Shown here in pieces: positions 24,712-36,000 of a stretch of 64,000 nt of DNA. Under the pieces are notes generated by a model that searched no databases, was not told the DNA's origin, and saw nothing but the letters and a program-made list of their open reading frames with translations. The DNA comes from Imbricaverruca yamaguchii (lineage: Eukaryota; Arthropoda; Thecostraca; Neoverrucidae), in the NCBI GenBank assembly GCA_034440575.1, contig JAOTOL010001637.1:3584501-3648500 (forward strand), written 5' to 3'. The stretch's first letter is position 1. Each line of letters opens with the position of its first letter. Both the position numbers and the translations under genes were made by a program.

Positions 24712-25490
24712 AAGCAGCATATGAAGGCTCCATATTTGATGGCGGTGGCCAAGTTCTATCGGTGACTCAGTAGAAGGACTTTGGTGTTATTCTGAAGACA
24801 AGATTGGGGGCATCAGAACAGACGAAAGAATCCAGGAAGAAGGCACTGAGAATGTTTGGGGAAATATATAGGAATGTATCACACATAAGTGAGGAAATCA
24901 TGAGGAAGCTTTACCGTGCATGTCAGGCCACATTTGAAATACTGTGTCCAAGCTTTGTCTTCTAGTTATGAAAAAGATTGTTCACTTTTAGAGAGTACAA
25001 AATATGGCTACAAAAATGGTTAACGACATAAGCAACCTGGCATATGGGAAAAAATTGAAGAAAGTGAACATGTTTTCAATTAGATATAGAAAGCTGAGAG
25101 GAACACTCATTGAGGTTTTGAAATTTGTTCATGGTCAGGAGGATGGATATATTAGGTAAATATTTGAATCTAACAGAAAGGATGCACTTAAAGGTCATCA
25201 ATTCAAAATTAAAGTTAACTACAGCAGGAAAAGGTTAAGACAGTCCTTCTTCACCAACAGGGTAATAGAACACTGGAACCAGATGCCAAAAACCATTGTC
25301 AGTAGCAGCACATCGAACATCTTTAAAAACACCATAGGCAATTATTACAAAAATAGAGTGCTTGCTTTTCAGTATTCCAGGGAGGGCTGATCAACGGATT
25401 TGGTGGGCAACTGGTTGAGTGTTCAGAGTGCAACCAAGAAGGGATCTTGTGGCTCATAGTCACACTGATCTTTTGTGTCTTGATGTCTAA
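24712..25490 (+). pseudogene. CR1-type LINE 3' fragment
   Basis: Aligns with 39041-39440 of the long CR1 copy and with the minus-strand 3' end copy at 17640-18070. The order is the region after the catalytic block, the LYRACQATFEILCP-like arm, the C-terminal region with FFTNRVIEHWNQMPK, a 3'UTR and a short ATGTCT-type tail near 25470-25485. Frames are broken repeatedly. Its left end coincides with the edge of repeat copy B. Confidence 0.88.
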
Positions 25491-28400
25491 GATGCTCCAA
25501 AATGCAGCAAGCATTCCAGACAAACATGATGCAACACTCCATACCATACAGATCTGATAGGCAGGCTAATTCGTGGAATGACACCAGAAAAGGCAGGTGT
25601 TGACACTGACATTATTTTCAGCTGCATCCGTGGCCAGGATCATAATCATCAGAGGTAAAGTGGTTGGAACAAATGGATGGGCTGGTTGGATGAACTCTAT
25701 CAGCTCCTTTTCACTGTCAACCAGGCATTATATGCATTTCCATCTCTTGGAAACATAAGCATGCTGGTTGACAATCTCTTCTTTCCATATCCTTCTTCCA
25801 GATGATAAAGACACACCACAACAGAACACCATACAATACAACTACAACTAAAACGCACGCACATCGAGCACAAGGTGTGACTGACATAAAACCAAGCATA
25901 AAACAACCTACGAGGAAGCTATGTAAACCAAGATAACTAGAGACAACAGGTACTCCAAGGTTGGCTGTTCTAGTATAGTTAGTTTAAACTAGACAAAACC
26001 TACGCCAAGGACGTCTTAAACCAGACGCGCTTTTTTATTCCAGAATACTGCTGAATTATATTCTAGTTTTGGACTATACCAATAAATCTACTAAATATGG
26101 TGCTTTCATTTTAGCACAATTATGGCGCTTTTCTCACGATTAGTTTCCCCGTTGGTTGTAAAGCATATCAGTCATTCATTGAAGCTTGAATATTCTATCT
26201 TATTCTGCTAGCGTGCCGGTGGCTTTGAACCGAAAGGCACCATCCACAAAATTAATTTATCCATGGCGTGGTTGATATTGAGAACACACACCTCAGACAA
26301 TTTATGTGAATTAAGGCCTTATACCCACAATGTCAACTTGGTCAGCATGTCATTGATGCAATCTGGTGATTAATGTTAGCATGTGTGTTGGTCCCCTGTC
26401 AGTTATCATATTGTTTCTGTGTGCTATATGTAATCATGCCATACTGTGCCATTCACCAACTTGTGGACAATTTGGTAATTGCTTGCCCATTGTATCACGG
26501 CTGGGCAGTAGTGGTAGTAGGATAAGAGGGAGTTTCCAAACACTCAATGCATGGAACAAATTGCTCTACTGCTGCCTTTGTGTGGCCAAACCAGTAATTA
26601 TACTGTTTACTGAATTTCAAAAAATGAAGATGGTATCCATATTCAGATGGTTCTCTCTATCAAAGCCATCTAACCACCCACATAGAGCTACTTTAAAACA
26701 TAACATTGTTTTGTAGTGTTGTGCCATATTCTGAACATGAAAGTGGTTGTGCAGGATTACTTCACTGTAGCTGTTGTGGTACCAATTATTAGTAGCCACT
26801 AAAAATACTGGTGTAATTGCGAAAAATATCAGACCTTAAAATAAATTTTCAGGGAAATATGTACTTTTTAGTTCATATTTGAATTCTTGATATCCCTTTC
26901 CAATGCAAAGTTGATTGATGTGGTTAAAATGTGACCACTCTCAACTGTACTGAATGAGATGTGATTTAAGGTTTTCATTATTGCATTTTTGAGTGTTTAC
27001 AAGTGACGTTTTGCACATTTTAACCTAGGCAAAGCTCTAATGAGGTTGGGATAAGTTTGGTATTTCTTTAGCTTCCTCAATTTTCAGATCGAATTGTTCA
27101 TGAATGTTATTTTTTTTAATTGGAAGCTAATTTATGTTCTCTTCTGAAAAGAGGCAAGGCTGGAGCTGTGTGAGTTTTTAAGAATTGCACCTGCAGAAAA
27201 AGATTTGCATTTTAGTTGAGGTGGCATTTGAAGAAAAAATTGTAAATGCATGTTTCTGAATGTCATTAAGATGATATGACCATTGTATTCCAGCACAAAT
27301 GCATGCTTTTCAGTTCGTAAGTGAAGTAATGCGAAATGTATTGCTTTGAGTGGGGTAATTGGTAATGAAGGATAATGTTGAATGTATAAGCAGTGCATCC
27401 AAACCAATGCCATCCATTGAATATCTTTGATATCACATATGCAACAATGCTGGTTGAGTTATCACCACAATCCTTCCCCAGTCCAAACCTAACCTACCTC
27501 TTTTTCAGGAAAAACTCTGTTGTTTCTATTCTATCCTCCAAATTCCGAAAACCTTGGTATTTATATATAAGAAGCCCAAATGAAGACAATTTTTTAGACA
27601 GATGTATGGACTGAACTTCTTGAAGCTTACTAGCAACTTCTTCCCAGTATCCTAAAAACAATTTTCCATAAACTGTGTTGAATGAAGAACAAGGCTACTT
27701 GGGAGTAGTGAAAGATCAGAAGAAGACAGGATAGGCAGTCATGCACGGAAAGCCCAAACCAGGTTTAATTATACCAAAAAAATGAATACATATATTTGCA
27801 TGTGGCTATTTCTAACATTTTTATCATGATATTCCAGCAGAATAATGGCCAGCCCTTTCTACATGGAGTAATGATCACAGATTCAGCCTAGGATACAAAA
27901 TGTATGCGTCCATTAACTGAGTTTCCATGTCACGAGGTTAATTAATATACGGTGCACAATTGATGCAAGTGTGTAATTAAGGTACAATGGATCTACTATT
28001 TCCTTCGTGAATCACGTTCAACATCCAGCATACAATATCAGTAGGTTCTAGATGACCGAACATGAGTATGTTTCAGGAGGTCCAACATCAGTTGTTTAGG
28101 TTAGATTCAGTTAGGATATTTTTGTAATTTGACAACAGTGTTCTTTGTTAGCCACCAAAAACCCCATTTCCCCACACTCCATATTTTTCATATTATTCCA
28201 TATTCTCCCCACACTTTCCATAACATCTTATGTCTTATGGCGCGGGGGATTCCATGTACTCTCATTGTCAACATTAGTGTTTTCCTTGTGTTTGCAAAAA
28301 TCTTAGTTGAATAATGTTAATATTATTTTTGAGTGAAATTACTTTTTTCTAGATATCAGCACATGAACTTGAACGGTTCCCACCGAGGAATTCTCCCACA

Positions 28401-28541
28401 CATTCAGATAGATGGATGCAGCGTTTTGTGTTCACCATGCCCAAGAACCCAACAATCTCAGCAGACATCCAAAGGTCATTGAAAGTTTCCGCCAGGTGTT
28501 GGAATCCAGATTCAATTCAATTCAATAGATAAAATATAATT
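25491..28541. other. No gene recognised, AT-rich
   Basis: About 3 kb of AT-rich, unique-looking sequence with only short open frames. No repeats or RNA genes were recognised by eye. Confidence 0.4.
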
Positions 28542-28880
28542 GTGCTTTGCGAGGATCCGGACATTTATTCATCTCGGGTTGGTGAACAAGGTGAACGTCG
28601 CCAAGCTCGCAAAGCGGCAGCAGCGGAAAGCCGAGCAGTTTGCTCAGCGACTGCGAAGTATGGGCTGCACTTGGGCGATACTTCACATTCAGATCAGTGT
28701 TTGGATCTTTCATTGTTTGGACGTATTGGTGCATCACCTGTCGTTGATCATATAGCAGCATATCAGGACTTTCTACACAAATATTACACGAGACTAAACG
28801 TACGTGTTGCAGTCGCACCGAGTGTATGTCAAGCTCAACAACTGATATGTGCCTGTGTTTGTGAAGTCGGTAGAGTGTAG
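28542..28880 (+). other. Unrecognised 112-codon open frame
   Basis: An open frame in a locally GC-richer patch. One + frame has an Ala/Arg/Lys-rich stretch (RRQARKAAAAESRA), and the alternative + frame reads NKVNVAKLAKRQQRKAEQFA, also helix-like. It starts just after AATTCAATTCAATAG with no clear splice context and is not preserved elsewhere in the window. It may be chance or an unrecognised exon. Confidence 0.2.
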
Positions 28881-29143
28881 CCTGCAGGTTTACGCGTACT
28901 CATCGTCCTAATACGGTGCTCGTGAGTAGTCTGTGTATGTATGCATGTCGAGTTGTTCTCAGCCACAGATGTCACGATGAGGATGTTCCATCTATTCTTG
29001 CCAGTTCGTCCAATTTTATAAGGTGCCAGATATGTACGTACTGTAATGTTAGGTATTGTAATGTATTGCTGCAATGCAATCTCATTAAGTACCGTGGCTT
29101 ATCTGTACCTGCTACCGATAACCTCTTATGTCACGCGTTTGGT
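28881..29143. other. No feature recognised
   Basis: Nothing seen. Confidence 0.4.
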
Positions 29144-29310
29144 GGAGCCGCGGTAGCTTAGTCCGTAGGGTGTTGGGCTCTTGACCGCAATATCATGTGT
29201 TCGAGTCCCGCAACCAACGGAATTACCGAGTCCACCCGTGACCAATCGGTTTGAGAAGTTGGCGACGCTATATGGCCTAGCGGTTAATTGCGTCGTAAAT
29301 GAACCCAAGG
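29144..29310 (+). repeat. tRNA-derived SINE (family 2)
   Basis: The head has the A-box-like GGTAGCTTAGTCCGTAGG and B-box-like TGTTCGAGTCCCG. The core has GACCAATCGG and TTGGCGACGCTATATG, then a tail of TTGCGTCGTAAA. The head differs from family 1, but the core is nearly the same as in family 1, so the two families share a central domain. Confidence 0.8.
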
Positions 29311-29644
29311 TTCTTTTTCTGCTTCATGTGTTTGCTTCTCCCAATATATGTCTTGCGTTGTGCTTCCTCAATATATCGTTTTAATACGCACTCTGTTGGG
29401 CGCCTGAATATATATATTCATGTTGGCAAAATGACGAACGCAGTCCATGCGCCCAAAATGCACATTCACTTCCACCACAGAGTACACAACCGAGAAACAA
29501 TCGGCAGTGGGAGTGAGGGCCTTCGTCAATCTTGGCAGTCTCGTCTTTTCCAGATGCATGTTCTTCGTATCAAAGTCTGATTGATAAACAACTTTTATTG
29601 CCGTATTTATGTCGTGCTGTTCTGCAAAATGCGTGATATTTGTA
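29311..29644. other. No gene recognised
   Basis: Nothing beyond short open frames. Confidence 0.4.
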
Positions 29645-29975
29645 TTTAAAATTTAGTCCCAGTTGTTGCTGGGGTGGGTTTAGGAACCAGGGTTCTATTG
29701 TTAAGCAGAGCTTGTTGCGTGAACTCTCGCCGCACCACCCGATCCACGAATTCCTTTTCAATGGCAGAATTTTTATCGAAAGTTTAACGTGCCGTCAATA
29801 CACCGACACGGCCGCCCGGTAGCTCGTCCCCGGCCTTATCGGGCCAGCTGCCAACTCACAGTCCCAGCCGGGGGCAAAACGCGAGCGCGCGAAGCGACTC
29901 GAACCCTGTGTTTGTTGCCATGACAGGGGAGACCAGCACAGGCCAGCGCTCTAACCAACTGAGCTACTGGGAGGC
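29645..29975 (-). repeat. Full-length tRNA-derived SINE (family 5)
   Basis: On the minus strand it starts with a tRNA-like head: A-box TAGCTCAGTTGGTTAGAGC and B-box GGGTTCGAGTCGC. A ~200-bp body follows that also occurs at 1-214 in the same orientation. The body contains GGCCCGATAAGGCC and GCCGTGTCGGTGTATTGACG. Confidence 0.82.
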
Positions 29976-31139
29976 ATTTCAGGTTGCACGACGCGAATAA
30001 AGAAGTCATATTTTAAAAAGAAAATGTTTTCTTTAGTCAAAAATAGAACACATTTAGTTAAAAAGATGTATGGTACTACGTGGTAACTTTCCATTCCAAC
30101 CACAAGTTAAGCTGTGATTAAAGTTGCTTCCGAGCTGGTCTGGCATAGAAATTGCTGTTACCCCTGCATTATTGCATGCATGAAAGAAGCTTGATTCACA
30201 TGGCGTCAGCGACTCAGCCAATTCATTTCGACTGAAAATGCCAAATAACGGTGTGCGAACATGGGCAAAGCCACGGTGGGGAATGAACGGGGATGCTTCC
30301 CCAATCTTGCCAAGTTCCGCGCTAAGCCTTTGACAATGCAGGATAATCGAACTGAAATCCTCATGCGGGCATCTAAAATCCGTCTTAGTGCTTACGGGTT
30401 CCACAAAGTTGTTGCCGAATCTAAATCGAGCGTTCATGTTACGAAAAGCGTGATTTTTTATTTTGCGCCGGCACTCCAGAAAGTTCAGAAATTGTCAGAT
30501 TGTCACCGAAATATTTTAGCAAACGTTTGCTCCTGTCAAAGCAATGTTTGTCGCAGTCCTGGTATTCGCAGTTATAATATTAGTTCGCAGTTATGTTTGT
30601 GTTCGCCGTGTATCGTAAAAGGCGTGGAGCCGAGCTTAGAACTGGCATCGCTCTGACTCCAGCTCGGGTCCAGTTATTTGACTGTTCGGCAGCATGCACA
30701 ATTGTTGGTTTTGTCATCTTGATAATCATGTACTGTTATTGTATGCACACCTCGAGGAGCAGGGACTAATGTTGGTCGGCGTATACTGGTGGGTGGGGAA
30801 AGGGCAACCGTTAGTTTTTAGCTCAATATTTGCAATGCACTGCCGTAGTGCCACAAATGATTAAATTCAGGGGATCCTGTCTCCTGTCCCACCCCCGATG
30901 GTCCGCCGCCCGTGTCAGGAAGGGACTGTGGGCCTGGACACTGCCATAAGCGGTGACGCGTTCCGTAGTTCCTATGCCTGGCTGATTAGAAGAAGTGCCC
31001 AACCATAAAATTAAGGTGGCAGAACCCCAGCCTTGCAGAATATCTGCGTATTTCCCTTCTCTTTATGAAAAAGATCGTCCCATGTGAACAGTGTCTTAAT
31101 TCACTGTCGCTTATTAGAAGGACTTCCCACAACGCGCAC
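29976..31139. other. No gene recognised
   Basis: Two overlapping opposite-strand open frames (30054-30437 and 30261-30656) show no recognisable domain. Confidence 0.4.
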
Positions 31140-31222
31140 AAAAAGCTTCCGGCCTCCGGGCTCGAACCGGCTACCTCCGAGTCGGCAAACCGACGCGCTA
31201 CCAACTGCGCTACCAACACGGA
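31140..31222 (-). repeat. tRNA-like sequence (tRNA-derived repeat or tRNA pseudogene)
   Basis: On the minus strand TAGCGCAGTTGGTAGCGCG resembles an A-box/D-arm and CCGGTTCGAGCCCGG a B-box/T-arm. The expected 7-bp acceptor stem does not form, and the anticodon arm would have a 4-base loop instead of 7. It is therefore not an intact tRNA gene. A SINE head or tRNA pseudogene is more likely. Confidence 0.7.
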
Positions 31223-32512
31223 GTCGCTCGGCCCGCTTAAGTTAAATAGTGTCGATGGATATGACATGGGTCTAAATAACACCATTTTACACAATAACTA
31301 ACACATTCATGTGAAATTCTCCCCTGATTATCGAAATACCATGAAACAAGCTTTCAGATGACGTATAATTTGCACCACTCACGTATACTTGTTAGTCAGG
31401 AACGTACGCGGAAAAGTACCATTTCTTGCTGTCGTGATAATTTGCTGAACCCAAATCAGCGCCCCGATGACGTCCCCGGCTGCCAATAAACATTGATAGG
31501 GGCCGATGTAAACAGCTGCGCTATTTATGACTCAACTGCGCCATCTAAGAATTTGAGAAAATGTGTGCCCCTAAAACGTTGCATTCGTGATGGTCGTCGC
31601 CAAATTCGCAGTCTAACTGAGGATGATAAAATAACAGCTCTACACGATTCCAAAAACACAGACGTGATATTATAGGATTTAGAAAGTGAGTTGAATTGAA
31701 AATATTTCCATTTTAAAATGCATGAAACCATTAAAACGGCCCAAAAGTGGTACCCCCGATTACGTCATTTATACCATTCGAGCCCACGCAGGAAGGCATG
31801 GGGATGACACGGGCCTGGTTGTGGTTTCGTGTGGTGTGTGTGTTCGGTTGCCGTCTGTGTGCTTGATGGTACGAAAAGTGTATAGTTATTTGGTAACCAT
31901 AAGTAGAACAACATGTTTTTATGGATATTTTCTTCAATCTTGTATTCAATTTTTAGTGGTATTTTTGTTCCTTCTGCATGTTTGTGTCTGAGTACATGTG
32001 GAGCCCATTCTATCCAGTATGAACCCGGAGTGCAAAAATGTTTTAGAGATGAAATCTCTTAAGAAGTGCCTTAATTCCCACCCTGCTGATCAGGCTCATG
32101 TGCATGACCAAGGGTAGAACGGAGCAGGTGTGGCACCGTGGTGCCGTGTCAGTTTGGTTGTGTTGCTGGTCTGTACGCATGAAGGCATTGTGTGTCCTGT
32201 GATAGCCCAGATATGTACCGAGAATGGTGCGAAATAAAGTTAATTCTTTATTATAACTGGAAATGAATCAGTTCTGGGAGGGGTTTAGTTGGTTGTTTTG
32301 AGTTTTTTGTTTGTTATTCCAGATAGTAAGTTAACTTTCACAGGGGTAAAATTTTAGTTCTAGTACACCTTTAGTCCAATCTTTGCAGTTGCAGGCACAG
32401 GTGCATCTTTGCAGCCATTCAGTTGCCATGTCAAGAAATGGGTTGCACTTAGCTATATACCTAGCATGGGTCTGACAGACAATCCTGTTTGTTTATTCCA
32501 GACAATTTGAAA
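31223..32512. other. No gene recognised; probably 5' flank or 5'UTR intron of the TMEM179-like gene
   Basis: Because the first coding exon starts behind a splice acceptor, an upstream non-coding exon of the TMEM179-like gene may lie in or before this stretch. No convincing exon, promoter or CpG-rich patch could be assigned. Confidence 0.35.
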
Positions 32513-32694
32513 CATTAATTCAGGGGACAAGTGGTCTAGGGGTAAGTTGCTCGTCTGACAATCTAAAGGTTGTGGGTTTGAATCACCTGTCTACTCTTCG
32601 CCTGCGACCAATCAGCATGAGAGATTGGCGACGCTACATGACTCAATGGTTGACGTGTTGTAAAGCCAATTACCAACAAATCAAGCATTAATTC
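32513..32694 (+). mobile_element. tRNA-derived SINE (family 1), copy 2, with target duplications
   Basis: The body at 32522-32685 is flanked by CATTAATTC at 32513-32521 and 32686-32694. It shows the same order as copy 1: TCTAGGGGTAAGTTGC A-box region, GGTTTGAATC B-box, core with CGACCAATCAG and TTGGCGACGCTACATG, and tail TAAAGCCAATTACCAACA. It lies in the inferred intron before the first coding exon of the TMEM179-like gene. Confidence 0.93.
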
Positions 32695-32947
32695 TACCAT
32701 ATAAAGTTCTGAAAGAAAGTACCCAGTTAATCCTGATTTGAGTTATTCCTGTGCTTCACTCCATATTGTTTATGCATATTTTTGGTCATATTATTGGTCA
32801 ACATATTATTGGTGTTTGTGCAATTTAGGATTTGTTACTCATTCTGTTAATCTTGACAAATACTGCAAGCCAGCATAGTATTAGTAACAGTACAGCTGAG
32901 TGATACGTTTTCAACTGAGTTTTTTTAAACTGTTTTCAGGTGACATC

Positions 32948-33042
32948 ATGGTGTTGGCAGCCCAGTTGACTGGTTATATGGTGTCAGTATGCCTTAGCTT
33001 TATTGTGCTGATACCAATGATACTGAACCTGAAGGACTTCAG
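32948..33042 (+). CDS. TMEM179: TMEM179-like coding exon 1 (start codon, first membrane segment)
   Basis: The ATG at 32948 follows an acceptor TGTTTTCAG ending at 32939, so only eight bases of 5'UTR lie in this exon. It encodes 31 residues plus two bases, with a hydrophobic helix (about residues 8-26) and LKDFR before the consensus donor GTAAGT at 33043. Codons here are less GC-rich than in the other four exons. Confidence 0.88.
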
Positions 33043-36000
33043 GTAAGTTCACTCATCAAACTTCTCTGGGCTATGTATTTCCATATTTGTGTAGATTTCA
33101 AGTGTGCAGATTTCATAAGTACATTAGACAACATTCATACTATCCTAACATACTTTATTTATTTTTTGGTGTGCATAGTGTGTTTGGTGTTGAAGTTTAA
33201 GATAGTTTAGTTAGTAGTAAGTTGGGGGTATTCATAAGTGCTGTGTGACTGTTCATTTTTCTGTCTAGCCATAAGTGATATCAAAAGGGATATTCATATA
33301 GTTGTCTACTTGTGTGGAAGACAATTAGATTAGACATCTTGTTTATTTATTTCATTAAAAAAAAAAACAAAAAAAAACAATTGTTTAATAGTTTCTGCTT
33401 TTCTTGAGGTACTCAGATAATTTACTGACAGTATAGAAGGTAGCGATTTATAGTGAATGATAGTTAGCTTTTTTGTCGGTTGTTTAGCGAGTTAATTTGA
33501 ATCTAAATCTCTGCATAAGCTGCAGCATTAGGATGGTTTCAACCAGGATGCAGACACTAGAGGAAGAAATTATGACCCTTAAGGCAGAGGTTTCCAAGCT
33601 CAAGGCTGCCCTTGTTGCACAGGGTAGGCAAGATAAAGCAACAGGGGGTCACTCCGTAGTAGGGACATCATATGCCCAGGTGGTCGCAGGCCACCAGGTA
33701 CCTGAGGCTTCCCCTACTGTGGAGGTGGCTGGGATCTCTCAAGAGGGGAGTGTTAATAGTGAACAGAGGAGGGGTAGTTCTGGTAGGTCACAGGAGGGGA
33801 AGTGGCATGAGGTCAGTGGGTGGAGAATTTGGAGACGCGAACCTAAGGAAAGGGTCAGTGAGTGGCAGGTGGTAGGAGCGGGAGGAAGTCTAGCCGACCG
33901 GCCCAGCGGGCAGGCATATTAACAACAAATATGTTCCAGGCATTGGATGACTGCCCCCAGGATGGCAGTAGTAAGGAGTCAGTGCTGGTCATAGGAGACT
34001 CCCGTGTGTGACATTTAGAGAGGGTATTTTGTAAAGGTAGGAGGGACAGGAGGTGCATCACCAGGCCTGGTGCCAAGGTGAAGGACCTGGTACCTGCGGT
34101 GGCACAGGTCACCAGTGATCACCAGTTTAACACAGTCATAGTGCATGTAGGGGTAAATAACATAGGTCATACTAGGAGTGAGGAGCTTCTGCAGGAGTAC
34201 AGGGCCCATCTGGCCACCCTGAAGGTACCAATAGAGTCATTGTAACAGCAATTTTGCCTATGGCTAGAGCCTCCCCTGCAGTGTAAAATAATTGACCATG
34301 TGGCCTGGAAATTCACAGTTAATGGAATTTTGCTATTTCATCCTTGCCTTAGGTTTTTACCATTTTGCCACGTGTGGGCAGTCATTATACACACCACTGC
34401 TAAATAATGTAAAATGCATGTGACTGAAGTGAAAGGCATTCCACGTTTTTAATCCTTAAGTGACAATCCTTTATTTTCTTCCAATCTTCCACTATTCCCA
34501 AGCAACTTCTTTTTCATCCACACAGTTAATGGTGAAATAATTTTAGGACACTGCTCCCCTGAGTGGAGCTCTAGGGCACTGGCAGCTAACGCCAGGGTAG
34601 GAAAGCTCTGCCATGAGCTAGGTTTTACATTTGTAGACGAGTGGAGCAGATTTTATGCATCGTAGGACCTCTATCAGAGGGATGCCCTGCACTTTTCTGA
34701 GAAGGGGGTCCATGTGTTAGGCAAAGTATACGAGCATGTCCTTCAGGGAAACTAGGAAATGGGGTGGGGAGGGATGAAATTGCATTGCCAACTCAGGAAT
34801 ATTCCAATAGTGTCAGCCAAGGCAATAGAACCTCAAAGTCTGCAAATAGGGACAGCAGCAACTCAAGGGGACAGAGTTATAGTTCATCTAGTGATAAAAG
34901 AACTCCTCAATATGAAAAAGCCAAAGGTGGTTATGGAGCATTTGTTAAGTGTATGATGTTTAATGCTCAGAGTATCCGTTCCAAATTTGATGAGTTCAAG
35001 TGTTATGTTGCTGAGGAGGAACCAGATTTTGTTTGCATTACAGAGGCATGGGTCAGTGAAGGGTATTTTGGAGATAACTTACAGGACTATGAGATCCAGG
35101 GATACAATATGTTTTCATCCAATAGGGGTCCAGCAATGAAAGGGGGTGGTGTAATGCTCTATATGAATAGCTTATTCAGTTCTCAAAAAGTAGCAGGTGA
35201 GGATAAAAATGTGTCTGTGGAGTCCATTTGGCATGATGTCACTGTGGGAAAAGGCAACAGCAATACTCTTAGGATAGGAGCTTTCTACCGATCAGGAACC
35301 CTGCCACCTTCTCAGCAACTGGAGCTTGACAAGGTGATTTGTGAGGAAATCAGTAGAAACTTTAAGAGGAAGTGCCTTATTCTCGGTGACTTTAATCTAA
35401 AAGGTTATGAAAATGCTGGTGTTGGCTCCCATCATGCAGAATGTTTAGGAAATGCCTTGAAGAGGACCTGTTCTTACACCAGTTTGTATCGGAACCTACC
35501 AGGCATGGTTCATTCTTGGACCTTGTATTCTCGGATTTAAGTGACTTGGTTCAAGACTTGACTGTAGGCGAAACCCTGGGAAAAAGTGACCATAACATAG
35601 TTAGATTCAAGGCACATGTAGGGGAAATTATCAAGGATAATTTGGTAAAGGTTCCAAATTTCAACAGAGCAGACTTTAACGGCATGAGAGCGGCTTTAAG
35701 TGCCATCAGATGGGAAGAAGAATTCTCCAATTTAAATGCCTGTGAAATGTGGGAAAAGTTCAAATCTTACTTGAAGGAAACTCAGATTAGACATGTCCCC
35801 CAAAAGCAAAGACGCAAAAGAAGGGTAGAAAAGCCAGCATGGCTTACACCAGACGTGATAAAAGCAATTAAGGCTAAGAAAACTGCATTTAGAGTTTTTA
35901 AAGAAGCCTCAAATGTCGTTAATCTAAAGGCATATCGAAAAGCTAGAGACACTGTGAAGCAAAAAACCAGAGCAGCAAAGCGAGCAAAAGAACTGGATTT

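Noticed and set aside
29144..29230. Possible functional tRNA gene
   Set aside because: The head continues into a SINE core shared with other families, and the acceptor stem does not form.
31140..31222. Possible functional tRNA gene
   Set aside because: A/B-box-like words are present, but the acceptor stem does not pair and the anticodon loop would be too short.
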